Source: Halopseudomonas laoshanensis
GTDB lineage: Bacteria; Pseudomonadota; Gammaproteobacteria; Pseudomonadales; Pseudomonadaceae
Direction: 5' to 3'
Length of the DNA stretch: 64,000 nucleotides
Assembly (NCBI RefSeq): GCF_008365385.1
Contig: NZ_QOVF01000004.1
Location: forward strand, 186,001-250,000
Shown: one piece after another, positions 1-8,858 of the stretch
Layout: each line of letters starts with the position of its first letter
Position numbering within the stretch: the first letter of the stretch is position 1
Notes under the pieces: model-generated
Seen by the model: the letters and a program-made list of their open reading frames with translations, nothing else
What the model was told of the DNA's origin: nothing
Database searches by the model: none
Program-made: the position numbers and the translations under genes

Positions 1-315
1 GGCGGCGATATACTGTTCAACGTGGTCAAGTCACTAAAGTACGGTGCCAGCGTCGTGACTTGCGGCCTGACGGCCGGTACCCAGTTTCAGGGCAGCGTTT
101 TGCCATTCATCTTGCGCAACGTGAACCTGCTGGGTGTCGACTCGGTCGAGCAGCCGTTGGTGGTCAAGGCCTCGATGTGGGATCGGCTGTCGCTGCAATG
201 GAAGACCGATCTGCACAACCTGGAAAAAGAAATCGCACTCGATGATCTGCCTGCCGAAATCGAAAAGATACTGGCCGGCAAGATGGTTGGCCGGGTGGTG
301 GTCAGGCTGGATTAG
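1..315 (+). CDS. acuI: Acrylyl-CoA reductase / YhdH-type quinone oxidoreductase (3' end only)
   Basis: The frame is open from base 1, so the gene starts outside the window and only the last 104 residues are visible. They contain the end of a Rossmann-type half (YGASVVTCGLTAG) and the family signature FILRNVNLLGVDSV, followed by the closing region KMVGRVVVRLD typical of the AcuI/YhdH branch of zinc-independent medium-chain dehydrogenases, which reduce acrylyl-CoA or quinones with NADPH. It converges on the gspF gene and has no evident link to the secretion genes. The assignment rests on the C-terminal third only; the exact substrate cannot be judged. Confidence 0.75.
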   Translation, partial: GGDILFNVVKSLKYGASVVTCGLTAGTQFQGSVLPFILRNVNLLGVDSVEQPLVVKASMWDRLSLQWKTDLHNLEKEIALDDLPAEIEKILAGKMVGRVVVRLD

Positions 316-371
316 CACAGCATCAACGATACGGCCACGAGCCCGCTTGAGTGGGGTCGTGGCCGGTCGGC

Positions 372-1559
372 CTATTGAATGCTTGAGGCCAGTTCGAAGA
401 TCGGGATGTACATGAGGATGACGATTCCGCCGATGAGCAACCCGATAAAGGTCATCAGCAAAGGCTCGAATAGTTTGATGAACCAATCTATCCAGCGGTT
501 GGTTTCGGCGTCGTAAAAATTGGCGGTTTTTTCCATCATTTCGCCTACGTTCCCTGATTGCTCTCCCGCACGCAGCATACGAATCGAGATGGGTGTGGAT
601 AGCTGGTATTCCTCGAGTACGCGTGAAAGCGATTGCCCCTCGCGGATCCGATCGCGAGCTTGTTGCAGCCGTAGTTGCGCGGTAAGACTCAGTAGCCCTT
701 TGACCATCTCCATCGCAGTCAGCAGGGGGATGCCGCCCTGCAGAAGTATGCCCAGCGAACGATAGAACCGGGCCATTTCATAGATAAATAGCCGTTGATT
801 GATGATCGGCAGGCTGGCTAGCAGGCGATGGAGCATTCGTTTGCTGACCGGTTGTTTGAACCCCGCCACTATTATGCAGACGGCTATCAGCACTCCGAGC
901 AAGAGCGCGGTGTAGTGCTCGTTCAACCATTGGCCTGATGACAGCAGCACCTGCGACAACCACGGCAGCTGACCTTCCATGCCGTCGAACACCAGACTGA
1001 ACCTGGGCACCACGTAGCCCAGCAGAAACAGCATGACCAGCCCGCCCACCGCCAGCAGCAGAACCGGGTAAACCGAGGCGCTGATGATCTTCTGGCGTAC
1101 CTCTTCAAGCCGGTACCGATAGCTGACGTAACGTTCCAGCGCCGCGGCGGTATCGCCGGTTTTTTCGCTGGATTGCAGCAACGCCAGGTACAGCGGCGGA
1201 AAGATCCAAGGAAACTGCCCCAGCGCCTGGGACAGGGATTTGCCTTCGTACAGAAGCCGGATAATGCTCGACAGAACCTTGGCTGATTGCGGATCAGACT
1301 CTTTTTCCGCCAGGCTTTCCAGCGCATCGATCAGTGCCAGGCCGGCGCGCAGCAGCGTCGCCAGTTCCTGGCTGAAAAGCATCAGGGGGAAGCGTTCCTT
1401 GCGCCAGCTGCCAGCCATCCAGCGGGACACCGGCTGTACACCCAGCACCCGATAACCCTGTTCGCGCGCGAGATCTTCCGCTTCTTTCGCCGTAGGCGTG
1501 AAGAAGTTCAGGGTGACGATGCCCTTGGGCTGCTGGATGGCCTTGATCCGGTAGTGCAT
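372..1559 (-). CDS. gspF: Type II secretion inner-membrane platform protein GspF
   Basis: The 395-residue protein has the duplicated GspF/PilC fold. An N-terminal cytosolic region (about 1-55) is followed by the first four-helix domain (FSQELATLLRAGLALIDALE), a transmembrane helix near 165-190 (VYPVLLLAVGGLVMLFLLG), a second transmembrane helix near 215-235, the second domain (FYRSLGILLQGGIPLLTAM) and a last helix (LMTFIGLLIGGIVILMYIPIF). GspF anchors the GspE ATPase under the pseudopilus. The gene lies 63 bp downstream of gspG on the same strand. Both are separated from, and point away from, the other secretion genes at 13917-21857, which contain no gspF of their own, so this is the likely platform for that system. 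Confidence 0.92.
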   Translation of the reverse strand: MHYRIKAIQQPKGIVTLNFFTPTAKEAEDLAREQGYRVLGVQPVSRWMAGSWRKERFPLMLFSQELATLLRAGLALIDALESLAEKESDPQSAKVLSSIIRLLYEGKSLSQALGQFPWIFPPLYLALLQSSEKTGDTAAALERYVSYRYRLEEVRQKIISASVYPVLLLAVGGLVMLFLLGYVVPRFSLVFDGMEGQLPWLSQVLLSSGQWLNEHYTALLLGVLIAVCIIVAGFKQPVSKRMLHRLLASLPIINQRLFIYEMARFYRSLGILLQGGIPLLTAMEMVKGLLSLTAQLRLQQARDRIREGQSLSRVLEEYQLSTPISIRMLRAGEQSGNVGEMMEKTANFYDAETNRWIDWFIKLFEPLLMTFIGLLIGGIVILMYIPIFELASSIQ

Positions 1560-1622
1560 TGCTGCGTCCTTGGTTTATGAGGGGATGTTGTCAGTTGGGC
1601 CGATCAACAGGTGCTCACCAGT

Positions 1623-2054
1623 TCACCAACTGACGATTTCCACGTTTTCCCCTTCGCCACCTGGCCGGCCATCCTTGCCCCATGAAAGCAGGTCATATTC
1701 ATCATGCTCACCTGGCGAACGGTAAACGTATTCGCGTCCCCACGGATCCAGTGGCACACCCTTGCGCAGGTAGGGGCCGCCCCAGCCGACCGAATCGCCG
1801 GGCGGTTCTACCAACGCCTGCAAACCTTGCTCACCGGTCGGGTAATTGCCCATCTCCAGGCGGTAGATGTCCAGGGCTTTCACCAGAGTTTCGATCTGGG
1901 CATGGGCAATTTTGGTTTCCGAACGCCCGAGTTGCTTGAAATACTTGGGCCCCACGATGCCTGCCAGCATCCCCAGTACCACCAGCACCACCAACAGCTC
2001 GAGCAAAGTGAAGCCGCGATTTTTCTGCTCGGCGTCTAGAAAGTAAGAAGTCAT
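1623..2054 (-). CDS. gspG: Major pseudopilin GspG
   Basis: This 143-residue type II secretion major pseudopilin has a short basic leader ending at a prepilin peptidase site (RG^FTLLELLVVLVVLGMLAG, with Glu at +5). The globular domain carries the GspG hallmarks GNYPTGEQGLQALVEPP and PLDPWGREYVY, and the calcium-loop region DLLSWGKDGRPGGEGEN with a terminal SW. ATG at 2054 is chosen because an AGGAGG box sits 7 bp upstream; a GTG at 2057 is also possible. It is followed by gspF. No prepilin peptidase gene is in the window, so processing must rely on a PilD/GspO encoded elsewhere. Confidence 0.93.
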   Translation of the reverse strand: MTSYFLDAEQKNRGFTLLELLVVLVVLGMLAGIVGPKYFKQLGRSETKIAHAQIETLVKALDIYRLEMGNYPTGEQGLQALVEPPGDSVGWGGPYLRKGVPLDPWGREYVYRSPGEHDEYDLLSWGKDGRPGGEGENVEIVSW

Positions 2055-2149
2055 CACTGTTCCTCCTGAAAGTTGCGCATAAGCTGTCCATGCAAAAGTT
2101 GTGCAAGTTTTTGCGGGGCTGACTGGTCAGGGGAGGGGCTGAGCAACAC

Positions 2150-2165
2150 GGGCATGTGCTTTGCA
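2150..2165 (+). promoter_or_regulatory. Sigma-54 promoter upstream of the lytic transglycosylase
   Basis: GGGCATGTGCTTTGCA has GG and GC separated by exactly 10 bp and matches the -24/-12 consensus (TGGCAC-N5-TTGCA) well. Transcription would start near 2176, about 30 bp before the gene at 2208. A G-rich stretch lies just upstream (2130-2140). I infer function from the match and from similar motifs before the neighbouring operons. Confidence 0.7.
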
Positions 2166-2207
2166 AGGGAGATCCGCGTCCAGGAGAACAAATAGGGAAA
2201 TAAAAAC

Positions 2208-2804
2208 ATGCGTCCGATGCTGATACTGGTGCTGTCTCTAATGGTGTTCCCGGCGTATGCGCAGCAGGCGGCCGGCTTCTACACATCGGTATCAGCGACG
2301 GGCACCACGATCCTGACCAACGTGCGCTCCGGCCCGGGGTTTTCACCGGTAAAACTGGCAGAACCGACGCCGGTCACCAGGCCCTCTGGGTCGTCACAGC
2401 CCCAGGCCTACACCGCACTGGTCAGCGAGGCGGCCAACCTGCACGACGTACCGGAGGCCTTGCTGCATGCGGTTATCCAGGTTGAATCCGGCTATAACGC
2501 GCTGGCCCTGTCACCCCGAGGAGCGGTTGGTTTGATGCAATTGATGCCGGCGACCGCGGTCGAGATGGGCGTCGCGGATATATGGGATCCGGCTTCCAAT
2601 ATCAGTGGCGGCGCCCGTTATCTGAAGAGCTTGATGACATTGTTTGAAGGCGATATTGAGCTGGCGCTGGCTGCATACAATGCTGGTCCTGGCGCAGTAC
2701 AGCAGCACGGACGGACGGTTCCCCCCTTCGCAGAAACGCAGAAATATGTTCCCCGGGTGTTGCGTCACTATCAGCATCTTCAGGCGGCTCATCGAGCCAA
2801 ATGA
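2208..2804 (+). CDS. Secreted lytic transglycosylase, SLT domain
   Basis: The 198-residue protein has a Sec signal peptide (MRPMLILVLSLMVFPAYAQ) and a C-terminal SLT (GH23) domain from about residue 68. The catalytic Glu lies in VIQVESGYNALALSPRGA, followed by GLMQLMPATA and the LAAYNAGPGAV motif. Such enzymes cleave the glycan strand between MurNAc and GlcNAc to leave a 1,6-anhydro end. Lying between gspG/gspF and the oxidase operon, with its own sigma-54 promoter, it probably opens the wall for the secretion machine or pseudopilus. That role is inferred from position, not shown by the protein. Confidence 0.88.
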   Translation: MRPMLILVLSLMVFPAYAQQAAGFYTSVSATGTTILTNVRSGPGFSPVKLAEPTPVTRPSGSSQPQAYTALVSEAANLHDVPEALLHAVIQVESGYNALALSPRGAVGLMQLMPATAVEMGVADIWDPASNISGGARYLKSLMTLFEGDIELALAAYNAGPGAVQQHGRTVPPFAETQKYVPRVLRHYQHLQAAHRAK

Positions 2805-2811
2805 CGCAGGT

Positions 2812-2852
2812 TTACCCCACCATTGTCGGGTAAGTTTCCCCAGGCCTGGGGA
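2812..2852. promoter_or_regulatory. Candidate activator-binding (enhancer) repeats upstream of the oxidase operon
   Basis: The intergenic region 2805-3080 holds TACCC-N10-GGGTA (2812-2831) directly followed by a perfect 16-bp palindrome, TCCCCAGGCCTGGGGA (2837-2852). Similar C/G-run repeats occur at 13707-13755 and 29364-29415, each 60-200 bp upstream of a sigma-54 promoter, which is the usual distance for NtrC-type activators. A weaker G-run repeat lies near 2938-2975. Binding by the local regulator (30971-32404) is an inference. Confidence 0.5.
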
Positions 2853-3016
2853 GTTTGACCCTCACTCAAGTTGCAAAATCCGCTCACGCGCTACTTGCCA
2901 ATAGACACTCCGCAACACCTGGAATTGCTGGGTGAATGGGTGGGCAATTTCCGGGGGATTACCCAATTTGATCTGATCGCCTTGCGCAGGTCACTGATAT
3001 ATAGCTAGATTTTTTC

Positions 3017-3032
3017 TGGCATAGCAATTGCT
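3017..3032 (+). promoter_or_regulatory. Sigma-54 promoter of the multicopper oxidase operon
   Basis: TGGCATAGCAATTGCT fits the sigma-54 consensus, with GG at 3018-3019 and GC at 3030-3031 exactly 10 bp apart and a TTGC -12 element. The predicted start is near 3043. It is followed by an AGGTCGCC-type ribosome site and the ATG at 3081. Confidence 0.78.
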
Positions 3033-3080
3033 CTCGGTTCTGGTGACGCATTTTGGGCATCCCGACTGGAGGTCGCCGCC

Positions 3081-6000
3081 ATGAGCCAGAACCTGCACCA
3101 TCTATTCAATTCCATTCCAAGGTCGGGGCTACGCAGTCTCTTGTGCGTGTCGCTCGTGGCCATGGGTCTGGCAGTGCCGGACCGCGAGGTGCAGGCGGCT
3201 ATTCAATGCCAGCGCCATCTGGTGGCCAAAGTCGTCGCATTCGACCAGCCGCTGATGTTCAACCGGCTTGGCGCGCAGAATATCAATGGGATGATGTTTG
3301 CCCTGCGTTCAGATGTGGTCGACGAAAACCAGGTTTTGCTGTCAGAGGGCGGCCAGGCCATCCCGGGGCGCGTACTGCTGCGCCCGGACAAGCGTCCGCG
3401 GCCGTTGATATTGCGCGTGGCGGAAGGCGACTGCATTACCGTGCAGCTGCAGAACCTGTTGGCGGAGCAAGCCAACCCACGCAAGGGCGAAGGGCATCCA
3501 GCCCTGCAGATTGATGACCAGGTGACAGATCGTCATGTCGGGTTCAAGGTGAATGGACTGCAGGCGGTCAACTCGATTGATGACATCGCCACCAACTCGG
3601 GCGAGAACGACAATACCCTGCTGGCCCCCGGCGCCAGCCGCAACTATGTGCTCTATGCCGAGCGTGAAGGCGCGTTTCTGGCCACCAGCTATGGCGCAAC
3701 CTTTGGTGGCGAGGGTACGGCTGGGAATATGACCAACGGCCTGTTCGGCCAGGTGATAGTGCTGCCCAAAGGTGCCAGAAGTTATCGCAACACCGTTACC
3801 GAAGAAGAAATGCGCCTGGCCTCTACTGGTCGGACCCCGGCTGGGCAGCCGATCATCGACTATGAAGCGCGTTTCCCCCAGAGCGAGCCCTGGATTACCG
3901 AAGGCAAGGCTGGCAAACCCATTCTCAATATGGTCGATGGCAGCGAGATTGTCGTCAGCTCGACCGACGCCATCGTCATGGGGCCGAACGCCGATGGCAG
4001 CTTTCCGCCTGCAACTTATCCGCTGGAAAGGATTGGCAAACGCAATCCGTCGCTCCCTAACCGGCTTGAGCCGTTCCGCGACTTTGCCTCTGCCTGGCAT
4101 GATGAGACCGCCGCTGCCCAGGCGTTTCCAGGCTATTGGAACGATCCGGTGTTCGGTCACGTGCTGCAACCCACCCGCGATTCCTTCATGATCAACTACG
4201 GCTCGGCCGGTATTGGTTCCGAGATTATCGCCAACCGGCTGGGCGTAGGTCCTATGCATGACTGCCTGTCCTGCGGCTATGAAGAGTTCTTTCTGTCTTC
4301 GCACGTCGTAGGTGACGCCGCCATGTTGGTCGATGTGCCAGCCAACGTCGGGCTGGAGGATATCGTCCCGGGGCAAACACCCGACCCGGAGGACATTGGC
4401 GTCAAGGCAACCATGGCGCTGTTCCCCAGCGATCCTTCCAACGTCAATCACAGTTACATTGGCGATTTCGTCAAGTTCCGTAACACCCATGCGGGGCACG
4501 AGCAGCACATTTTCCACCTGCATGGCCACCAGTGGTTGTTCAACCCCAATGACGATAATTCCGATTACATCGATGCCCAGGGTATCGGCCCGGGCGCGGG
4601 CTTTACCTATGAAATTGCCTTTGGCGGATCCGGTAACCGCAATCGGGTAGCGGGCGACGCCATCTACCACTGCCATTTCTACCCGCATTTTGCCCAGGGG
4701 ATGTGGGCCTTGTGGCGGGTGCATGATGTGTTCGAGCAAGGCAGCCGTCTAGCGGTGTCGGAGGAGGGCGAAGATGGATTCCATGAAGAGCCTTTCGCCT
4801 TGCGTAGCGGCTTGCCAGCAGAGGGCGCACGCGCCTTGCCTGACGGCGAGATCGTCGCCGGCACGCCGATTCCTGCTGTCGTACCGCTGCCAGGCAAGCC
4901 ACTCCCCCCCATGCCGGGCAAGGTCAGCGTGGTGCCCCGGTTTGCCCAGGGTGAGTTGCTGGCGGACGGGGATCACGAGGAAGGTGAACCCATCGAGACA
5001 GGCGACCCGATCGGCTCTCTGGCTCTGGTAGACCGCAGTGAAGCCAACTATAACCCGGACGGCACGCTGATAAACCCGGGCTATCCCTTCTGGATCGGCG
5101 GCATTGAACACACCGTAGGGCAACGCCCGCCAACCCCGCCGCTGGATATGCTTGATCCGTTGGCCGCCCAGGCACTGAAGGACAGCGGCAATGCATTGTG
5201 GCAAGCGCTGGAACCCACCCAGGTGGACGGATGGGACGGTGGCCTGCCACGGCATGCGCTGGACGGCTGGTCCGCGGGTGGTGAGGCAGATGTAACCACC
5301 AGTGCGGTGGATTTTTCCAAGCGGATCAGCCGCGCCCGACCAATCTGGTTTCCGGAGCAGGGTAATGACGTAGAACAAGCCGCGATGAGTTATCACGCGC
5401 GCAAGGAACACCCCAGCTTCAAGGTAATGCCCAATGGCGCGGTGCAGTCGGCCAGTTTCCGCACCAACGGTGCGCTGCCGATGGCCGGGGCACCCTTTTT
5501 CGAGCCCTGTGTGGATGACCAGCAGAAGCTCTTGACCAGCGCGGCCGGAGTGGGGCGTTTCTTCAGCGGCGAAAAAACCAACGGCATGTCCTTCACTGGC
5601 TCGTCCCCCTATACCGCGGACCGTCCGCGTATTTACAAGGGTGCCAACATCCAGTTTGACGCGGTCTTTAACAAGGTTGGCTATCACTATCCCCAGGCAC
5701 GCATCCTCACTCTCTGGGAAGATGCCTGGCCGGTAATCAACAAGCAGCAACCGCCCGAGCCACTGGTGATGCGCTTGAACAGTTTTGATTGCGCCATGTA
5801 CCACCAGACCAATCTCATCCCGGCATTCTATGAGCTTGACGACTATCAGGTGCGCACCCCCAGCGATGTGGTGGGTCAGCACATTCACCTGCCGAAATGG
5901 GATCTGACTGCGGCCGATGGCGCCTCGAATGGCTGGAACTATGAGGACGGCATACTTGCCCCCGTTGCGGTAATCGAACGTATCGAAGCCATCCGGGAAT

Positions 6001-8858
6001 TCAACGAGTGCGCCGCAGGCGACGCCCGCGACGGCACCCAGGATTGTCCGCTAGCCAAGGTCCATCCGTATTTTGGCCAGTTCAGCCGGCCGGATTGGCT
6101 CGGAGCGCGCACTGGCATGCAACGCTGGTTCGTTGACCCTGTGGTCAATTCCCATGGCATCGATCGCGGCCTGGGCAATATCTTCACTCACGATCACCTG
6201 GCCCCGTCCACCCACCAGCAACTTGGACTGTACGCCACCGTGCTGGTCGAGCCAGCAGGCTCGACCTGGTATCACGCGGAAACCGGTGAGCCGATGTACA
6301 CCCGTGACGATGGCGGGCCGACCTCCTGGCAAGCCGTGATTGCTGCTGGCGATGAAAATGCCGATGGTAAAAACGATAGCTTCAGGGAGTTTTTCCTGGC
6401 CTACAGTGATTTCCAGCACGCTTATGAAGCCGGCGTGTATGTGGGCGCAGGGCCAGATGGCAGACCAGACCCAAGCGCTTTCCCGGCGACTAGCGATACT
6501 TTCCGCTATGCCATCAATCCGCCTGAACGCAAGAGCGCCAACGCGCTACTGGAGTCGGTCATTGAAGTGGCCAGCGGCGAAAAGCTCAGCTGTCCGCTAC
6601 GTCCATGCCCTCAGGCCATTTCCGCCGATGATCCCGGTATGTTTGTAGTGAACTACCGCAACGAGCCAGTGGGGCTGCGCATATTTGATCCGGAACGGAT
6701 TGCTCCAGATGGCAAACCAGGCATGCAAGCCGAAGGTTTGGCGGGGGATCTGGCGTTCGCTTTGCAGACCCGCACAGACCGGGCAATTGCGGCACTGAAT
6801 CTGACCCCCAATGCGGTACTGAATGCCATCGGTCCAACCGGTGGCACCACCAGCTTCCCACCGCATATCAATACTGGGGGAGGGGAGCCTGGGGACGCGT
6901 TTACGCCCATGCTCCGCACCTACACAGGTGACAATGTCAGGCTGAGAATTGTTGCTGGCGGCCATGAAGAGGAGCACAACGTCACGCTGCACGGGGTCAA
7001 ATGGCTTCAGGGTGGCAGCGGTATAGTCACCAGCGCCAACTCGGGCTGGCGGGCATCGCAGATGATCGGTATTTCCGAGCAGCTTGGCTTCACCGCGCCG
7101 GTGCACATGTTTTCCGACAGGGCGTCTGATACAGCGGACTACTTGTACGCTATGGACGCCTCATTGGAAGGTTTCTGGAGCGGCATCTGGGGTGTGATGC
7201 GCAATTATTCAGCCAGCCGCGATGACCTGATGCCGGTGCCAAACAACAGCATCCCGGTGGCCCCGCGCAATACAGTCTCCTATGGCGGAGTGTGCCCGAG
7301 ATTCAGCCCCAATCCCAATGGGATCGGCTCGCGCAGCACTGTCCAGCGGCGCATTGAGGTAGTCGCGGTGCTGGCCAACGATGTGTTGGATAACAGTCTC
7401 GGGCTTAGCATTGACGACCCGGATGGTGCCGGCTCGCATGTCGGCGGCGCGCTCAACCCCGATGGCGGAACGCTGGTGATGAATCCCCGGGCCACCGCCA
7501 TTCCACAGGTCACTGTAGTGGACCCGGAAGATGGCGAAACCGTCACCCTGGGCGGTGAGTCCGGGCCGCTGCATGACCCCACCGCGATTCTCTACGTGCG
7601 CAAAAGCGATCTGGATCCGGTCACCGGCAAGCTGAAGCCTGGCGTGCCAGTGGAGCCGCTGATGCTGCGGGCCGCGGCGGGCGACTGCGTCACTGTTGTA
7701 CTGGAGAACCGTCTGCCGCTGGTCATGCCCGACCTGCCGAACTTCGCCATCATGCAGGGTGTCGCCAAGCGTGACCGGCAGGGCAATCAGGGTTCGACCA
7801 CCTTCAACAACAACCTGATGCGTCCCTCCAGCCACGTCGGCATGCATGCGCAACTGATGGCATACGACGTGACTCAATCCGATGGCATGAATGTCGGCAT
7901 GAATCCGGTGCAAACCGTGGCACCCAGCACTGTGCCTGGTGAGTACCCGACGCGCGAGTATCAATACTACGCCGGGCATCTGCAGCGCGAAGGCAGGCCG
8001 CTGGTACGACTCGGCCGTAGCGTTGACAACATCATCGCCACACCGGTCGAGTTTGGCGGGTTGAATCTGCTGCCTGCGGACATGATCAAGCAGCCACAGA
8101 AGGGCCTGGTGGGGGCGATGACTATTGTGCCCATGGGCGCCACCTGGGAGGAGAGCCCGACCATGCGCGCCACTGCCACGGTCACTGCGCCGAACAAGCC
8201 CGCCTACAAGGACTTCTCGCTGATCTGGCAGAAGGGCTTGAACATGCGCTGGGCCAGTGGCCGGCCGGTGGAAAACCTCGCAATAGAAGGTATTGGCGTA
8301 CCGAATGATCCCAAGGACAATTCCGGCATGGCGGTGAATTATCGCAGCGAGCCGCTGTGGTATCGCTTCGCCAAGGCGCCGGACGCGCCGTTCGGCCGCG
8401 CTGATGGCCAGGGCTGGGGCGACATACCCAATGCGCACATGGCATACAGCAATGCGTTGGTGGGCTCCGATCCGGTTACCCCGATTCTGCGGGTCAAACC
8501 TAACGAAGCCTTCCGGATCAATCTGACCATGCCGTCCGGTGGTAGTCGTGGCTCGACCTTCCAGTTGGCCGGACATCTGTGGCCGGTAGATCCGTTCATC
8601 TCGGAGAAAACCGACTCCCAGGGCTATCCGCTGAAGGATCCGGGTGTAGGAGCAGTGCGCTTTGGCTACAACCCGCTGAGCCGCTACGCCGCCGCGCAGG
8701 AAAGCGTACTGCCGGCAGCACATTTCAGCTTCATGTTACCCAGCGCTGGCGGTGCCAATGGCATCAAGGGCGATTATCTGTATCGCGATTACGCCGCCTT
8801 CGGTAACGCCTCAGGCTTATGGGGATTGCTGCGAGTAACGGATGATGAAGATGAATAA
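3081..8858 (+). CDS. Giant multicopper oxidase, MnxG/McoA type (putative Mn(II) oxidase)
   Basis: At 1925 residues this is far larger than ordinary laccases and close to the roughly 1,900-2,000-residue MnxG and McoA proteins that oxidise Mn(II) in Pseudomonas putida GB-1. It has an N-terminal signal peptide (hydrophobic core SLLCVSLVAMGLAV). Copper-ligand motifs are visible: HEQHIFHLHGH (His473-His483), the type-1/type-3 motif YHCHFYPHFAQGM (His530, Cys531, His532, His536, Met541), HIH (934-936), THDH (1037-1039) and HNVTLHG (1299-1304). Several cupredoxin modules continue into the C-terminal third (PFISEKTDSQG...PAAHFSF). It heads a five-gene operon with two SCO copper chaperones and a cytochrome c fusion. 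Mn(II) as substrate is inferred from the family; Fe(II) or an organic substrate is not excluded. Confidence 0.88.
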   Translation: MSQNLHHLFNSIPRSGLRSLLCVSLVAMGLAVPDREVQAAIQCQRHLVAKVVAFDQPLMFNRLGAQNINGMMFALRSDVVDENQVLLSEGGQAIPGRVLLRPDKRPRPLILRVAEGDCITVQLQNLLAEQANPRKGEGHPALQIDDQVTDRHVGFKVNGLQAVNSIDDIATNSGENDNTLLAPGASRNYVLYAEREGAFLATSYGATFGGEGTAGNMTNGLFGQVIVLPKGARSYRNTVTEEEMRLASTGRTPAGQPIIDYEARFPQSEPWITEGKAGKPILNMVDGSEIVVSSTDAIVMGPNADGSFPPATYPLERIGKRNPSLPNRLEPFRDFASAWHDETAAAQAFPGYWNDPVFGHVLQPTRDSFMINYGSAGIGSEIIANRLGVGPMHDCLSCGYEEFFLSSHVVGDAAMLVDVPANVGLEDIVPGQTPDPEDIGVKATMALFPSDPSNVNHSYIGDFVKFRNTHAGHEQHIFHLHGHQWLFNPNDDNSDYIDAQGIGPGAGFTYEIAFGGSGNRNRVAGDAIYHCHFYPHFAQGMWALWRVHDVFEQGSRLAVSEEGEDGFHEEPFALRSGLPAEGARALPDGEIVAGTPIPAVVPLPGKPLPPMPGKVSVVPRFAQGELLADGDHEEGEPIETGDPIGSLALVDRSEANYNPDGTLINPGYPFWIGGIEHTVGQRPPTPPLDMLDPLAAQALKDSGNALWQALEPTQVDGWDGGLPRHALDGWSAGGEADVTTSAVDFSKRISRARPIWFPEQGNDVEQAAMSYHARKEHPSFKVMPNGAVQSASFRTNGALPMAGAPFFEPCVDDQQKLLTSAAGVGRFFSGEKTNGMSFTGSSPYTADRPRIYKGANIQFDAVFNKVGYHYPQARILTLWEDAWPVINKQQPPEPLVMRLNSFDCAMYHQTNLIPAFYELDDYQVRTPSDVVGQHIHLPKWDLTAADGASNGWNYEDGILAPVAVIERIEAIREFNECAAGDARDGTQDCPLAKVHPYFGQFSRPDWLGARTGMQRWFVDPVVNSHGIDRGLGNIFTHDHLAPSTHQQLGLYATVLVEPAGSTWYHAETGEPMYTRDDGGPTSWQAVIAAGDENADGKNDSFREFFLAYSDFQHAYEAGVYVGAGPDGRPDPSAFPATSDTFRYAINPPERKSANALLESVIEVASGEKLSCPLRPCPQAISADDPGMFVVNYRNEPVGLRIFDPERIAPDGKPGMQAEGLAGDLAFALQTRTDRAIAALNLTPNAVLNAIGPTGGTTSFPPHINTGGGEPGDAFTPMLRTYTGDNVRLRIVAGGHEEEHNVTLHGVKWLQGGSGIVTSANSGWRASQMIGISEQLGFTAPVHMFSDRASDTADYLYAMDASLEGFWSGIWGVMRNYSASRDDLMPVPNNSIPVAPRNTVSYGGVCPRFSPNPNGIGSRSTVQRRIEVVAVLANDVLDNSLGLSIDDPDGAGSHVGGALNPDGGTLVMNPRATAIPQVTVVDPEDGETVTLGGESGPLHDPTAILYVRKSDLDPVTGKLKPGVPVEPLMLRAAAGDCVTVVLENRLPLVMPDLPNFAIMQGVAKRDRQGNQGSTTFNNNLMRPSSHVGMHAQLMAYDVTQSDGMNVGMNPVQTVAPSTVPGEYPTREYQYYAGHLQREGRPLVRLGRSVDNIIATPVEFGGLNLLPADMIKQPQKGLVGAMTIVPMGATWEESPTMRATATVTAPNKPAYKDFSLIWQKGLNMRWASGRPVENLAIEGIGVPNDPKDNSGMAVNYRSEPLWYRFAKAPDAPFGRADGQGWGDIPNAHMAYSNALVGSDPVTPILRVKPNEAFRINLTMPSGGSRGSTFQLAGHLWPVDPFISEKTDSQGYPLKDPGVGAVRFGYNPLSRYAAAQESVLPAAHFSFMLPSAGGANGIKGDYLYRDYAAFGNASGLWGLLRVTDDEDE

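Noticed and set aside
2071..2095. Possible sigma-54 promoter for gspG on the minus strand (TGGACAGCTTATGC)
   Set aside because: GG and GC are 9 bp apart, not 10, and the -12 element is poor. Sigma-54 is strict about spacing, so I do not call it.
3342..8723. Long minus-strand open frames (465, 379 and 504 codons) inside the giant oxidase gene
   Set aside because: They lie fully opposite a gene with clear copper-oxidase motifs, have no ribosome sites or recognisable domains, and are the expected antisense shadows of high-GC coding sequence.
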